The notes under the pieces are model-generated. The model made no database searches. It was not told where the DNA came from and saw nothing but the letters and a program-made list of their open reading frames with translations. Below are positions 21,096 to 31,590 of a DNA stretch of 64,000 nt, in pieces (the first letter of the stretch is position 1; each line of letters starts with the position of its first letter). Location of the stretch: positions 9,685,307-9,749,306 of the forward strand of contig NC_057920.1 of NCBI RefSeq assembly GCF_018873765.1. Reading direction: 5' to 3'. Origin of the DNA: Telopea speciosissima (lineage: Eukaryota; Streptophyta; Magnoliopsida; Proteales; Proteaceae). The position numbers and the translations under genes are program-made.

Positions 21096-22619
21096 CTACT
21101 CATGAGATCGATACTCATGAGCTCTATCGATCTCTCCCTCTTGTGTTCTCCCCTCCCCTGCCTTTGCTTTAGCAGAACCAATCTCCCACTGCTGCGCAAC
21201 ATGAGAGAGGCAATTCCGAGAAGACCCACCGTCACCCACCGCTCTCAACCCACTCTCCTTCACTTCCTTCATTTTTCTCCTCAGTGCTTCCCCTTCCCCT
21301 TCCTTTTCCATCACCAATCTCACCAGCTTCTCTATCTCTTCCCTTCCCACGACCCTCTTCGTTGGCAACTCCTTCGTTCTCACCGCCACCCCTACTTCCT
21401 CCTCCAGCATCGTCGCATTCATCTTCTGCTCCGCATACAGTGGCCACGCGATCATTGGCACTCCGTTCACTATGCTTTCCAGCGTTGAATTCCATCCACA
21501 ATGTGATAAGAACCCTCCAATCGATGGATGGCTCAACACCTCCACCTGCGGGGCCCACATGGGGACTACCAACCCTACCTCTCGGGTCCGAGTCAAGAAC
21601 CCGTCCGGCAGATACCTTGACAGCCCATCGTTTCCGTCTGTGCCGCCACCCAATACGTTGAAGTAAGCCCCATCCTTCCCTGCCGGCGGACGCACCACCC
21701 AAAGAAATCGTTTCCCACTCAGCTCCAACCCGAATGCAAACTCAGTGAGTTGCTCCTCCGACATTGTTCCGGCGCTCCCCAACGATACGAAAATCACCGA
21801 CTCCACGGTTTGTTCATCCAGCCACACCAGACACTCTGCACGTGATTGTTCACAAGGTGGGTCCGATGAGTTCACTATTGGGCCCACCGGATAAATCGGA
21901 AGGGGTAAGATCCGACGTAGGATTGGATCCTCTCGAAGGGCTCTGAGTGTTGTTGGTTCCAAGTCTTCCCACGTGTTTATCAGTATCGCATCTGCCAAGG
22001 GTATCGTGCATCCTATATGTAGATAGTAGTCATACTGGTCGTCTTTCCGGTCCATCATTGGGTCAACCAAGTCCTCCACCCGAATCGGCTTGCAACCTGG
22101 GATGCGAACCGGCTCTTGCATGTCCACGTACTCACCCTCTATCTCCTTATGCAGCGTCGGCACATACACCGTCAACGCCAAAAGCGTTGCCGGCGGAGCA
22201 ATGTAAACGTATTTGGGGATGCCAAGCTCGTCTGCAATGGGGAACGCGTAGGTGCCGAATATTTCGACAACCAGCACAATGGGCTGCGGTGACATTGCAG
22301 CAAGAGCAGCTCGTAAGGCTGGGATTGATTCTCTGACGGTGATACTTATACGGGAGGCGAGGCCTGTTTGGTTAGTGACGAAGGCCGATATATCGGGCGG
22401 CGAGAGATGTACGATGCGGATGGCGGAGGGGAGGTGTAGGGAATTAAAGAGTTGTGATTGGGCAGTGGTAGTGTAGGCTTCGGCTGAGGCGACTAAGATG
22501 GTGGAGTGGAAGCCATGCAGGGAGAACAAGCGCTTGGAGAAGGCTATGAGAGGGATGAGGTGGCCCATACCTGGGCTTGCAAATAATGCCACGTGTGGAT
22601 TTGGATGTTGCAATTCCAT
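21096..22619 (-). CDS. UGT-3: UDP-glycosyltransferase, UGT72-like (intact)
   Basis: A 507-residue, single-exon glycosyltransferase, the closest full-length relative of UGT-1. His20 lies in Pro-Gly-Met-Gly-His. The dyad acid is Glu119 (Val-Val-Glu-Ile-Phe-Gly-Thr). The PSPG box at 355-398 is canonical with Trp-Asn-Ser and terminal Gln. The predicted role is cytosolic O-glucosylation of a phenolic or other small acceptor. A Trp conserved in the C-terminal helix of its relatives (Arg-x-Trp-Leu-Ser-His) is Cys here. The C-terminus is slightly longer because a gagctc/atcgat segment repeats at 21108-21128. The start is in gccatgg context and the TATA is 55 bases upstream. Acceptor specificity is unknown. 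Confidence 0.92.
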   Translation of the reverse strand: MELQHPNPHVALFASPGMGHLIPLIAFSKRLFSLHGFHSTILVASAEAYTTTAQSQLFNSLHLPSAIRIVHLSPPDISAFVTNQTGLASRISITVRESIPALRAALAAMSPQPIVLVVEIFGTYAFPIADELGIPKYVYIAPPATLLALTVYVPTLHKEIEGEYVDMQEPVRIPGCKPIRVEDLVDPMMDRKDDQYDYYLHIGCTIPLADAILINTWEDLEPTTLRALREDPILRRILPLPIYPVGPIVNSSDPPCEQSRAECLVWLDEQTVESVIFVSLGSAGTMSEEQLTEFAFGLELSGKRFLWVVRPPAGKDGAYFNVLGGGTDGNDGLSRYLPDGFLTRTREVGLVVPMWAPQVEVLSHPSIGGFLSHCGWNSTLESIVNGVPMIAWPLYAEQKMNATMLEEEVGVAVRTKELPTKRVVGREEIEKLVRLVMEKEGEGEALRRKMKEVKESGLRAVGDGGSSRNCLSHVAQQWEIGSAKAKAGEGRTQEGEIDRAHEYRSHE

Positions 22620-22673
22620 GGCTCCTTTCTTGCTTGCCGCAGCAGGGATGCAGCAACTCTTGCTGGTTTTCCG

Positions 22674-22681
22674 TTCTATAA
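22674..22681 (-). promoter_or_regulatory. Putative TATA box of UGT-3
   Basis: Minus-strand ttatagaa in ctacttatagaacgg, about 55 bases from the ATG, identical in block to UGT-1 and UGT-2. Confidence 0.6.
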
Positions 22682-22829
22682 GTAGAAGATAGAAGAAGCC
22701 GGACTTGCATGGTCAGTAACGTCAGATTCCAAAAGGAGTAATTTCGACATCAAACAGAACAAGAATCCCATCCCATTGCATGATCACATCACACCATTGG
22801 TGAGATTTTTTCAACTGGCGTCTCTATCT

Positions 22830-23290
22830 CATGGTTCGTAATCTTGGATCAGATCAGCCGATATCGATCGGATCAAATTGGTATCGATCAAAGCCAATTA
22901 GATCGATATGGCAAAGTTTGATTGGGTCGTTTTTTAGATCGGCCAATTCGATTGGATCGGCCGATCCTGACTGATGTAATTAAAGTTTTTTGGATTTTTT
23001 CAAAGTTTTTAAGTTTTTTTTTTTATATTATCTTGAACGATATTGATCAATACTGACTGATACCAATCGATATTGAGTGATTCGATCCAAATAATAGTGG
23101 CTGATCCGATCTTGAGATCACAATACCCATCAACTCTAACTGATACATGACTCAATCGGTAAAAAAATGATTTTCGGGTTCTTTTTTTTTTTTAAACGAT
23201 TCTAACTGATTTATACCGATTCGATTCCAATCCAAAAAGATTTCGACCATGATGGATACCGAATCTGATACCTGAATTTTGAGCCTTGAG
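22830..23290. repeat. ATCGAT/GATCGG-rich transposon relic
   Basis: Dense in words such as gatcggatcaaattggtatc, gatcggccgatcc and attgatcaatactgactg, with rough inverted symmetry. Similar wording lies at 24030-24200 and 5110-5360. It interrupts the otherwise shared 5' flank of UGT-3. The superfamily is not determined. Confidence 0.45.
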
Positions 23291-23299
23291 TCTATCTCC

Positions 23300-23880
23300 T
23301 CACCCGGTTGAGGTGGCTGGTTGCTGAGAGAAAGAGACAAACTTCTCCTTCTGACGAGTGAGAGGACAAAGACAAATAATCACTTTGGGTGTATAGTTTT
23401 TAATTAAAATAATGCAAAGAGATAAGATGGGCTAATAAGAATCTTTTTGAGACGTTGAGTGACCATTCAAACTAGTGATGCCCCATCAAATCTGAACCAT
23501 CACCTTGCCAATAAAGATTTGTAGGTCATTTTACTTTCATTTCAAGCCACCGATTTCTATTAGATTGCTGGATCAACTTTATGTATGGGATTTTTTCTAA
23601 TGGACCGGGTTTCTTTTCACCTTTTTTACCATGGACATGGTACCACTAGATTGCTAAAGGGTAGGGTATTTTTTATTCGGTCAATAAGCAGTGGGAACGT
23701 AATGATGGTTTAAGAATTCTTTATTTTCTATTGGCGAAGAAAAATTTTCTTTTTGTCTTTTATATAATGGACTCAGTTTTTCTTCACCCACGGGATCCAT
23801 TCACCAAGAGGTAAGAGACTAAGAGAAAAGGGGAACGGGTATTGCAAGGGTATTTTTAAGTATCGTTAATATATATATAG
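23300..23880. repeat. Duplicated 5' flank of UGT-3 block
   Basis: No gene. It matches 13540-13680 (ggctggttgctgagagaaa) and 14505-14730, and 9000-9250 of the UGT-1 block. The site near 23645 is the empty counterpart of the MULE-like insertion at 14733-15920. Confidence 0.65.
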
Positions 23881-24199
23881 TTTTTTTTGGTAAAAGTATC
23901 ATTAATATTAGTGTGGACAGATATCAATACAGTCTACTTCGTGTCGGGTTGATGTCCCTTATTGAACCACTATTAATGTTGGTGTTGGCCGAAAGTGATT
24001 TTCTATATGCATTCGATCAGTATCAAGAGCAGGGTTTTAGTAATCGGTATCGATATTATTTATTGTTGAAATCGTTCTAGAGTGATCGTATCGATTAGAT
24101 TGATCAATTCAGATTGGCCATATCGATCTATTTTTATAAAGATTAATGTTTTCTCATTTTTACCTTTGTTTGTACTGATCCACTAATATGGGATTGATC

Positions 24200-24900
24200 G
24201 ATCTGATAAAGATTCCTCCAACCATGAAAGAGAGTAAGAGAAAGAGGGTTTAACCAAAAAAGATGTTTTGTCACGGAAAAGAGGGGGAATAAAAAATTGT
24301 TAAAGAGAGAAGGAATTGAATATAAAAGGAAGAAATGTGGAGAAAGAGAAGAGAAGATGAGGAAAATTATTTGCTCCATTTCCCCAAATGCCTCTAATAA
24401 ATGGGGGTGAATTCCACCTGGACAGTGTGGTCGGGCAGGGGTCGGGTGGTCATTTCCACCTCCTATTTGAGGAACTTGGGGAAATGGAGCTGTCCAGGAC
24501 TAGAGCCGATAATGATCCAGAAGAATATGAGTCAGTTTTTTTATTAAAAAAATAAAAAGATAGAAAGCGGAGAAGATGGAGAAAATTGTCTCCTGCAATT
24601 TTCTGCCCGGTCCATTTCCCAAGCCTTTAATAAGGGGGTGGACCCCACCTAGGCAGTGTGCTCGGGTAGGGGGAAGGGTGGTTATTTCTCCCCTCCCCCC
24701 CCCCCCCCCAACTATGAGAGGAATTATAGGAAATGGACAGATAGGGAATTGTAGGGGATAAAGATCCAGAAGAGGGCGGCTTTTGTGTGTGTGTGTGAGA
24801 GAGAGAGATGTGAAAAATTATCTCCTCCAGTTCCCTACTTCCCAATGCCTCTAATAAGGGGGTTTTACTCATACCCAATTCCATTGTATCAAATAAATGA
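24200..24900. repeat. Cluster of related C/G-rich hairpin-like repeats
   Basis: Three diverged copies of a unit carry 'ttatctcctccagttccc', 'aatgcctctaataaggggg' and 'cacctgg/aggcagtgtg(g/c)tcggg(c/t)agggg' near 24360-24500, 24590-24780 and 24810-24880. The first two have complementary ends (ctccatttcccc / ggggaaatggag). A C run of about 18 lies near 24693-24711. No coding content is seen. Confidence 0.45.
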
Positions 24901-25990
24901 TGGGATACAAGGGAATAGGATATAGCATCTATTTATTTATAGAGCGGGGAATAGGATAGAATAGAATGAAATGGAATAGAGGACAAATTCCAATACTGGA
25001 ATAATGGAATCCAATTAAATGGATGGAATCGAATAAAGGGAATCCATCCAATCAAGAGGATCCATTAAAATGATATATGTACTCCTACGTATACCTTTCA
25101 TTCGATATTTATAACCCAAGTGCTTGAATAGTCATAGTAGAGGATTCTTGCCACTAGTATCACTAGACAGCCCTATCAATTGGAAGGAGCGGCAATAAAG
25201 AGGACACTATTCAAAGGAGGGTTCGACCAGGTAGGCATAGACAGGGAGCATGCCTACTAAAAGAAACCTACCCTACTGATTAGATGAATTGAAACTCAAG
25301 ATTTTGATCAGACTCTAATCATTTGATACTTAACCAAGCCATCTAATGGAATCATACCCAAAACCATCTTTCTTTCTAATAAGATCAATTTGGATATAAA
25401 AAATAATTCAAGGTAGAAGCGAACCAACTGATCCGCCTCACCATCTCTCCTCATTATCTTCTTTCTATGAAATGAGGGAATGTATCTAGGAATTCCCGAG
25501 CGATTAAGTGAGACGGAGAATGGAGACTAATAAATCAATCTGATTTGATGAATTACCATGAAATCGTTGGAGACAAACCGCACTAGACTTTATGTAAAAT
25601 GTGGTTCCCAACCATCCCAATCTGATCCAGACTTGCTAGAAATTATATCAACATTGAAGTGTAAAATGACACATCAGCCATCAACCTTCCTTGAGAATTT
25701 GGCCCTTGGCGATGGAATGGGCTTTACACAGACCTGATTCAAAGAGGTTTCAAAACAAAAAATGAGGAGACAATTTCCGGGACCAGCCGATAAAGTTTCT
25801 AAATAGAATTTCATTGAGTGTATAAATCATTGAGTGCTCAAAATTAAAGTTTAAGATACATTCAAAATTTTATTTTTTGTCATTTCCTTAATTTTAGTGT
25901 ACACATTTAGTTTTTGAAATGATAGATTCTCAAGTCTTGTGATATTTAAGTCTTGAGTCTTGACTGATCACGACTCATGAGCTTAAAATC
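24901..25990. other. Intergenic, 3' flank of UGT-4
   Basis: No gene. The segment 25660-25940 matches the UGT-2 3' flank (10730-11060, 11290-11420) without the hairpin MITE. The rest has ggaatagaatgg-type simple composition near 24940-25060. Confidence 0.5.
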
Positions 25991-25996
25991 GATCTC

Positions 25997-26632
25997 TCAC
26001 TCTTGTCTCCTATCCCCTGCTTTCGCTTTAGCATAACCAATCTTCCACTGCTGCGCAACATGAGAGAGCCAATCCCGAGGAGACCCACCCTCCCCGACCG
26101 CTCTCAACCCACTCTCCTTCACTTCTTTCATTTTTCTTCTCAGTACTGCTTCCCCTTCCCCCTTCTTTTCCATCACCAATCTCACCAGCTTCTCTATCTC
26201 TTCTCTTCTCACCACCCTCTTCGTTGGCAAGTCCTTCGTCTTCACCCCCACCCCTACTTCCTCCGCCACCATCGCTGCATTCATCCTCTGCTCCGCGTAC
26301 AGCGGCCACGCGATCATCGGCACTCCGTTCACTATGCTTTCCAGCGTCGAGTTCCACCCACAATGTGATTCTTAAGAACCCTCCAATCGATGGATGGCTC
26401 AATACCTCCACCTGCGGGGCCCACATGGGGACTACCAGCCCAACTTCTTGAGTCCGGATCAAGAACTCGTCCGGCAGGTACCTTGACAGCTCATCGTTTC
26501 CGTCTGTGCCCCCACCCAATGCGGTGAAGAAAGCCCCATCCTTCCCTGCCGGCGGACGCACCACCCAAAGAAATCGTTTCCCACTCCGCTCCAACCCGAA
26601 TTCAAACTTAGTGAGTTGCTCCTCCGACATTG
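25997..26632 (-). pseudogene. UGT-4: 5'-truncated, frameshifted UDP-glycosyltransferase
   Basis: Only the C-terminal half of the family fold remains, starting at the Ser-Glu-Glu-Gln-Leu-Thr region before the PSPG box. Homology ends at about 26632, and the next bases belong to a LINE 3' tail. Within the PSPG box a 4-base gain (gtgattcttaag versus gtgataag, near 26370) shifts the frame between Gly-Gly-Phe-Leu and Asn-Gly-Val-Pro. The acceptor-binding domain, catalytic His and promoter are missing. The closest intact relative is UGT-5 (shared Ala-Glu-Gln-Arg-Met-Asn and Gln-Gln-Trp-Lys-Ile). Confidence 0.88.
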
Positions 26633-26635
26633 ATT

Positions 26636-26920
26636 TTTTCGGCATGTATAGGGTCCATCTTTTGGCACACATGTGCATGCACTTAATTTTAGCTGTGTCT
26701 ACAGTTTTTTATCTACGGAAGCGATTATGTCCCATCCCCTAGTCTGGATGATCCAGTCAATGGCATGTGAGTCTGGATCAACTTCTACTTCTTGATTTTG
26801 GATACCGTATATCCATATCTTGTGTTTATCATACTCTCTATCTGTTTTATGTATCTTGGTTTCCTTTGCTTGGCGTTGGACGCACATAAATGAATTGCCT
26901 CATTTCTATCAGAAAAAAAA
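26636..26920 (+). mobile_element. LINE 3' tail joined to UGT-4
   Basis: It matches 3893-4175 over about 260 bp (gtgcatgcactta, ctagtctggatgatcc, gtcaatggcatgtgag, gcgttggacgcacata) and ends in an A-rich tail at 26910-26921. It lies exactly where the 5' half of UGT-4 should be. Beyond the tail the missing UGT half does not resume, so a simple insertion is not enough and a deletion must have followed or accompanied it. Confidence 0.6.
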
Positions 26921-26929
26921 AAGAAATTA

Positions 26930-27158
26930 ATGGCAACCGTTTTTCCATGCTATAGTCAATTATTACTATTTTTTGAGCGAGAGATCACTGCTTGGTCGTG
27001 TAGCCCTGAATTAGGGTACGAGGCATACATAGCTATCAATATGGGGTGGACGGTAATTTTGTGTGCTCCTATATCTACTTAGGAGTCACACAATCAAACA
27101 ATGTTCTTTTTTTTTTTGTTTAATATTAAAAAGAGAAGAATTACTTAGATCCACGACG
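26930..27158. other. Intergenic, short inverted repeat
   Basis: No gene. A small inverted repeat, gtgtgctcctatatctact / aggagtcacac, lies at about 27060-27092. Confidence 0.35.
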
Positions 27159-27160
27159 TA

Positions 27161-28006
27161 AGAATGAAAATTACAAGATAAGTAAGTTTCAAATTTGTTT
27201 TACATCCACTATTTTCTATTTTAAAAAGATTTACTCATGCCATTTTAGAATAAAATAAAGAAAAAATTATAAAAACCCCTTGTAGTTTGAAAAAATTATA
27301 TTGATTGCCTTAAAATTACATTCACCGCCCCTTTGGAGGGGGGTAAGCATAATTTTGAGGGGATCAATGTAATTTTTCAAACTACAGGAGAGGTAAACGT
27401 AATTTTCCCTAGAAAAGATAACTTCCAAAATTGCCTTAACAAAACTATGAATCTAATGAAAGTGCACGTTAGTTGTAGGAGTAGAAATCAAAATAATTAT
27501 TAATCCCTAAAAAAAATAAAAACAATACTATGGCATCTAATCTAAAGGGAAGTACATCTTAATTGTTGGAATAGAAAATAATAGAAACATATTTAAAAAA
27601 AAAGAGGATAGTTCACCCACCATTCTACGGTTCACCAATCCTTCCTAGGGATTTAGAATGTTCCAAAATACCCTCAACCCCTATTCCCACCCTCTCCCGC
27701 ATTGTGGTGCATGGGATCTCATTCATAGTTGGGGAAGTAAACTCAGTCCAGAAAAAAAAAAGGTGAGAGAAACAATAAAAAATAAAAAATAGATAGAGAA
27801 AGTTACGCGCCTCTTCCCTCTTATTTTCCCATGGTGGATTAAAATTAAAACAGATTTTTTAGGGCAATTTTGAAAGTTACTTTTACTTTATTCTTACTTG
27901 GTATGATTATTAACTAACTTTGGAGATTGAGTAAATCTTTTCAAAATGGACGATGGTGGATGTAAAACAAATTTGAAACCTACTTATCTTGTAATTTCCT
28001 TCTTAT
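27161..28006. mobile_element. Long inverted-repeat DNA element
   Basis: Arms of about 80 bp face each other at 27161-27240 and 27930-28006, sharing ttacaagataagta, tttcaaatttgttttacatc and aaaagatttactca. An inner palindrome at about 27275-27410 (gtagtttgaaaaattata / aatttttcaaactac) looks like a separate nested MITE. A 'ttcacccaccattct' segment near 27612 resembles the duplicated UGT flanks in reverse. A Mutator-like origin is plausible. No transposase is seen, and target duplications were not resolved. Confidence 0.6.
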
Positions 28007-28339
28007 CTAGTAAAATAAAGAAATTGTCCCTTAAAAACAAGTAAGACTAACAAACACCAAATCTTTCTCCTTGTTCCTGTGCATCTTTCACTTCTCCTCC
28101 TCCGCTTCCTCTTCAGTTACTCTGACTATAGGATTCTCTTCTAGATTTTGGTTTGCACTTCCGCTCAATTGCCTCACGTCCTCACCTCATTAAACTCCCT
28201 CTCCGCAATCTCAAACCCTCTGCTACCCTTACGTGAAGAGAACGATTGAATAACTGCTGAATTTGTGATCGGGACCATCGACTAAAATAAAGCAAAAACT
28301 GCGAGAGTCAAGGTATGACCTTTCTATAAAAACCACAAT

Positions 28340-28767
28340 TATTTCCTCTTCTTACGAATATAATTTGAAAAAAATGGAAATTTTTTTGCTGCTACCCGGA
28401 TTGCAAGAACTTTTTGACCACCTAGGCTTGTAGCCTGGAAAAAATGTGGTGGATGTTGAAAACGAATCCTAAAACGATGCAAAAAAGAATGGAAATCGCA
28501 AAAAACAATCACACAAATGAACAAAATGATGATTTACGTGGTTTGACAAGATTGCCTACGTCTACGATGAGATGAGATCTATTTCACTATCAAAGGAGAA
28601 TAGGTTATAGCTACTCGTCCTCACACCTCTCTCAGATTGCATTACAGAGAAAGAACCCTTGCTACATATTAATAGCGAAACCTTATATAGGAACTTTACC
28701 AAAATACCCATATAATCCTAAAAAAACCAAGCGATGGAGTACAAGTCATCGTACCCCGGACCCAACA
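28340..28767 (-). mobile_element. LTR fossil, Ty1/copia-like
   Basis: It contains the 'gatttacgtggtttgacaag' and 'gcctacgtctacga' words typical of copia-type LTRs read in reverse, and ends ...cccaaca. No internal coding region adjoins it, so it looks like a solo or partial LTR. The left end is uncertain (about 28340-28430) and the age cannot be given. Confidence 0.45.
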
Positions 28768-28778
28768 GTGGATTTGAT

Positions 28779-28799
28779 GAGAGAGAGAGAGAGAGAGAG
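28779..28799. repeat. (GA)n microsatellite
   Basis: About ten GA units, uninterrupted. Confidence 0.85.
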
Positions 28800-28813
28800 G
28801 GAAATGTTGTCGA

Positions 28814-29280
28814 TAGGGGTGCAAGTTTGGCCCTAATTGCATGAGGTCACCCTAACCCACCCTGAGCCCGAACAGGGCCTGAGTTGAGATATCTTGGCTC
28901 TGAGGGTGGGTCAGGGTTGGGAATTTCCGACCCTAAGTCAGGATCGGGTCGGGCCAAGGTTGAGGCCTCAGGCTGAGCCCAGCCCGGCCCAACCCGATCC
29001 TATCCTCTTCTTCATGTTCTTTCTTCTTTCTTCTTCTTCTTCATCGTCATCTTCTTCTTCTTCTTCTTCTTCCTAGCCTGGGCAGCCAGCTCATGCATCT
29101 CCCTTCCCTCCCTTGGTTAGGGTCAATCAGATTTAGCCCGGCCCGACCCTAAGGCGGACCAAAGTTAGATTTTTCTGGCCTTGAATTAGGGCCAAGCTAG
29201 GTTTGGGCCCAACTAAGGGGACTCAAGGTTGGGCTGGGGTTTTAAAAAGCCTGGCCCAACCCGACCCTGTTGCAACCCTA
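28814..29280. mobile_element. hAT-type non-autonomous element
   Basis: The ends taggggtgcaa and ttgcaacccta form 11-bp inverted repeats with one mismatch, followed inward by gggc/gccc-rich arms (ggcccaacccga). Flanks gttgtcga (28806-28813) and gttgccgg (29281-29288) agree at 6 of 8, consistent with an old hAT 8-bp duplication. A (TTC)n run lies inside at about 29018-29074. Confidence 0.6.
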
Positions 29281-29301
29281 GTTGCCGGTGAACGCAGGTA
29301 G

Positions 29302-29580
29302 CCTTTATCTCACCCAGATTCCCACCCTCCTATGGGCATTCTTCCGATCGTCAGGGATATCCAATATATTATTCTACACTTAAGAAGTTGTTCACTTACC
29401 TATGTTCCAAGAAACATCAACCAGGTTGCTGATGCGTTGGTCTGGAACGCTATACCATTGGCGTGTGTGACATTGTGGCCTATTCCTCTCTATGGATAGT
29501 CCATCTATGTAATAGTAACTCCATGTGTTCGTCACGCATTCGTCAATAAATCTCATTTTATCAAAAAACAAAAAAAAACA
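29302..29580 (+). mobile_element. 5'-truncated LINE tail
   Basis: The reading near 29360-29490 gives Tyr-Val-Pro-Arg-Asn-Ile-Asn-Gln-Val-Ala-Asp-Ala, the end of a LINE RNase H-like domain, followed by a short 3' UTR and an A-rich tail. Direct repeats caggtag lie at 29295-29301 and 29581-29587. About 280 bp survives. Confidence 0.65.
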
Positions 29581-29893
29581 CAGGTAGTCCATCTTTGTGT
29601 TGGCCATCCATTGCACACAGTTGGCTAAGGTCATATGAGAACCTAATCTGGACTCGCTAGAGAAAAAATATATTAACATTAAAGGGTAAAAGGACACACA
29701 ACCTCGACCTTCCTTAAGAATCTGGCCCATGGTGATCGAATGGGCTTTACACACATCTGATTCAAAGAGGTTTCAGAAAAGAAAAAAAGAGTATAATTTC
29801 GGGGACCTGGTGATAGCGTCTCTAATCTACAGTCAAATGCTCTCTCACATCTCCACTAGGAAAAGTACAACTCTTCAACTGAATTCCCTTATT

Positions 29894-30139
29894 TAGGGCC
29901 GTAAACGGATCGGATTCAGCTCGGATAGTGTTATATCCACATCCACATCTGATTAGCTATCAGACGGATTCGGATAGTTCTAAACGGACACGGATCAGAT
30001 ATTTTATCCATTTACATGTAAATATAGCTTTTCGGACAGCTATAGCCTATCCGTATCCGCATCCATTTAGCTTTCAGATGGATTCGGATAGTGCTAAACG
30101 GATACGGAAACGGATTTTGACTATTCATTTACACCCCTA
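29894..30139. mobile_element. hAT-type MITE with perfect 8-bp target duplication
   Basis: A 246-bp element beginning tagggccgtaaacgg and ending atttacacccta-like. It is flanked by perfect cccttatt at 29886-29893 and 30140-30147. Internally it is built from diverged 'ggattcggatag' and 'ctatccgtatccgcatcc' words. The same end type bounds the 60464-60866 element. Confidence 0.85.
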
Positions 30140-30189
30140 CCCTTATTACGGTGTCACTCAATTGGGGGGGTGTTTCAAGGTACAAAATT

Positions 30190-30660
30190 GTTGGTTTAGA
30201 CCCGTTGGCGCAGCAGAAACGGATCGGATAACATCGTTTTTGTATTCATATTCAGAAAAACACAATAAATCAAAATTTACACGGAAAGATTTTACTACCT
30301 TAGAGCCGCAATTATAACTTCTCCTCCGAATAATAGTTCTTCCACAACTTAGGCAATGGATGTCATTAACTTCTTCAACTCCTTAAAGTTTTAAATCCCG
30401 TCCAATATGGAAGAAGACCACCAATTTGAGTAGGGTTTCACAAAACCCTAGTCACCTGTAACGTCACACACAAGAGAGAGGGAGAATGAGGCTCCAAAAA
30501 ATTGTGAAGCTCTCTCCCCTCTCCTCCTTTTATATATATATAAAACCTATTTTGGGGTGTTACCTTGTGCAAGTTGGGTCTTGCATGCCACTTTGAAGAG
30601 AAGAGATTTTGTCTTTTTTTTTTCAAATTGTTCATCTGTTTTTTAAATAGAAAGATGTAG
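30190..30660 (-). mobile_element. Possible LTR fossil
   Basis: Read on the minus strand it has a tatatatataaaagg TATA-like word followed by a leader rich in agagagctt and then gttgaagaagtt. The other edge carries gcagcagaaacgg. This is the general layout of a plant LTR, but neither end nor a target duplication is clear. A different repeat class is possible. Confidence 0.3.
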
Positions 30661-31590
30661 AATCTAAAAAGGATTGCTATCTCTTAATTATGAATAATTA
30701 TGTAATCAAAAATATATTTTATTTATTGCCATAAACAAAAAGATAATTAATCAATTTAATATTTTCAAAAATTGTAATGCATAATTTCATAGACTGTGAT
30801 CATAATCGGACGTCGTAAAACATTTAAAAATAGATTTAAATATATAAATTATTATTATTAATATTACTAAACATTTTTGTAAATAGTTTACAAAAGCGAC
30901 ATTGGTACCAGATTTTTATCCGATCAACCATAGACTTTCTCTCTCATTGATATTCCTGAATTAACGACAGTAGATTCCTTGTTGAGCATCTCTTTCGTTA
31001 ATAATATAGGATCACATGTCCAGTATATTGATTTATAGTTTGTAGGGGACGTCAATCATTGGCTAACCAAAACAAATGACACAACATTGTAAAGAATAGG
31101 ATCTCTCATATGTCAAAGGTCAAATGATAGGTTCGAATCTTATCCTCTCACAACCGGTAGTAGCACATGCAAGATTGTCATCAGATTTTTTTGTATACAC
31201 ATATAATATATGTATTCACATTTATATACCGAAAACATGTTTCTACTAACATACAATGTGACGACCATATGAACGGAATGTCGGAATCTATCCATAATCG
31301 AGAACCGTTTTGAGTGAAAACCTATGAAACAACTTGTAAATCCAAAAAAAAAAAGGTTTTTTTTTTGCTAAAAATCATCAAAATATGTATTAAGAAAAAA
31401 AAAAAAGTGACGTTACATAAGAAACTAGCATTACATAAGAAACTAGCAACATGCTAGGTCGTCATGGAGGTTAAAACTGTAGTTTTATTCCCTTATTTTT
31501 TGCACTAAAGTTACGTCCACCGAATTGCATGAGAACCATAAAAACCGTGGGGGTGGCCCAAAGTAGTTTTAGGGGGAGTGCTTTGTCCAT
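30661..31590. other. Intergenic, 3' side of UGT-5
   Basis: AT-rich, no supported gene. A short direct duplication, acataagaaactagca, lies at 31416-31449. The usual C-terminal tail and 3' flank of the UGT family stop at about 31606, so a rearrangement joins UGT-5 to unrelated sequence here. Confidence 0.4.
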
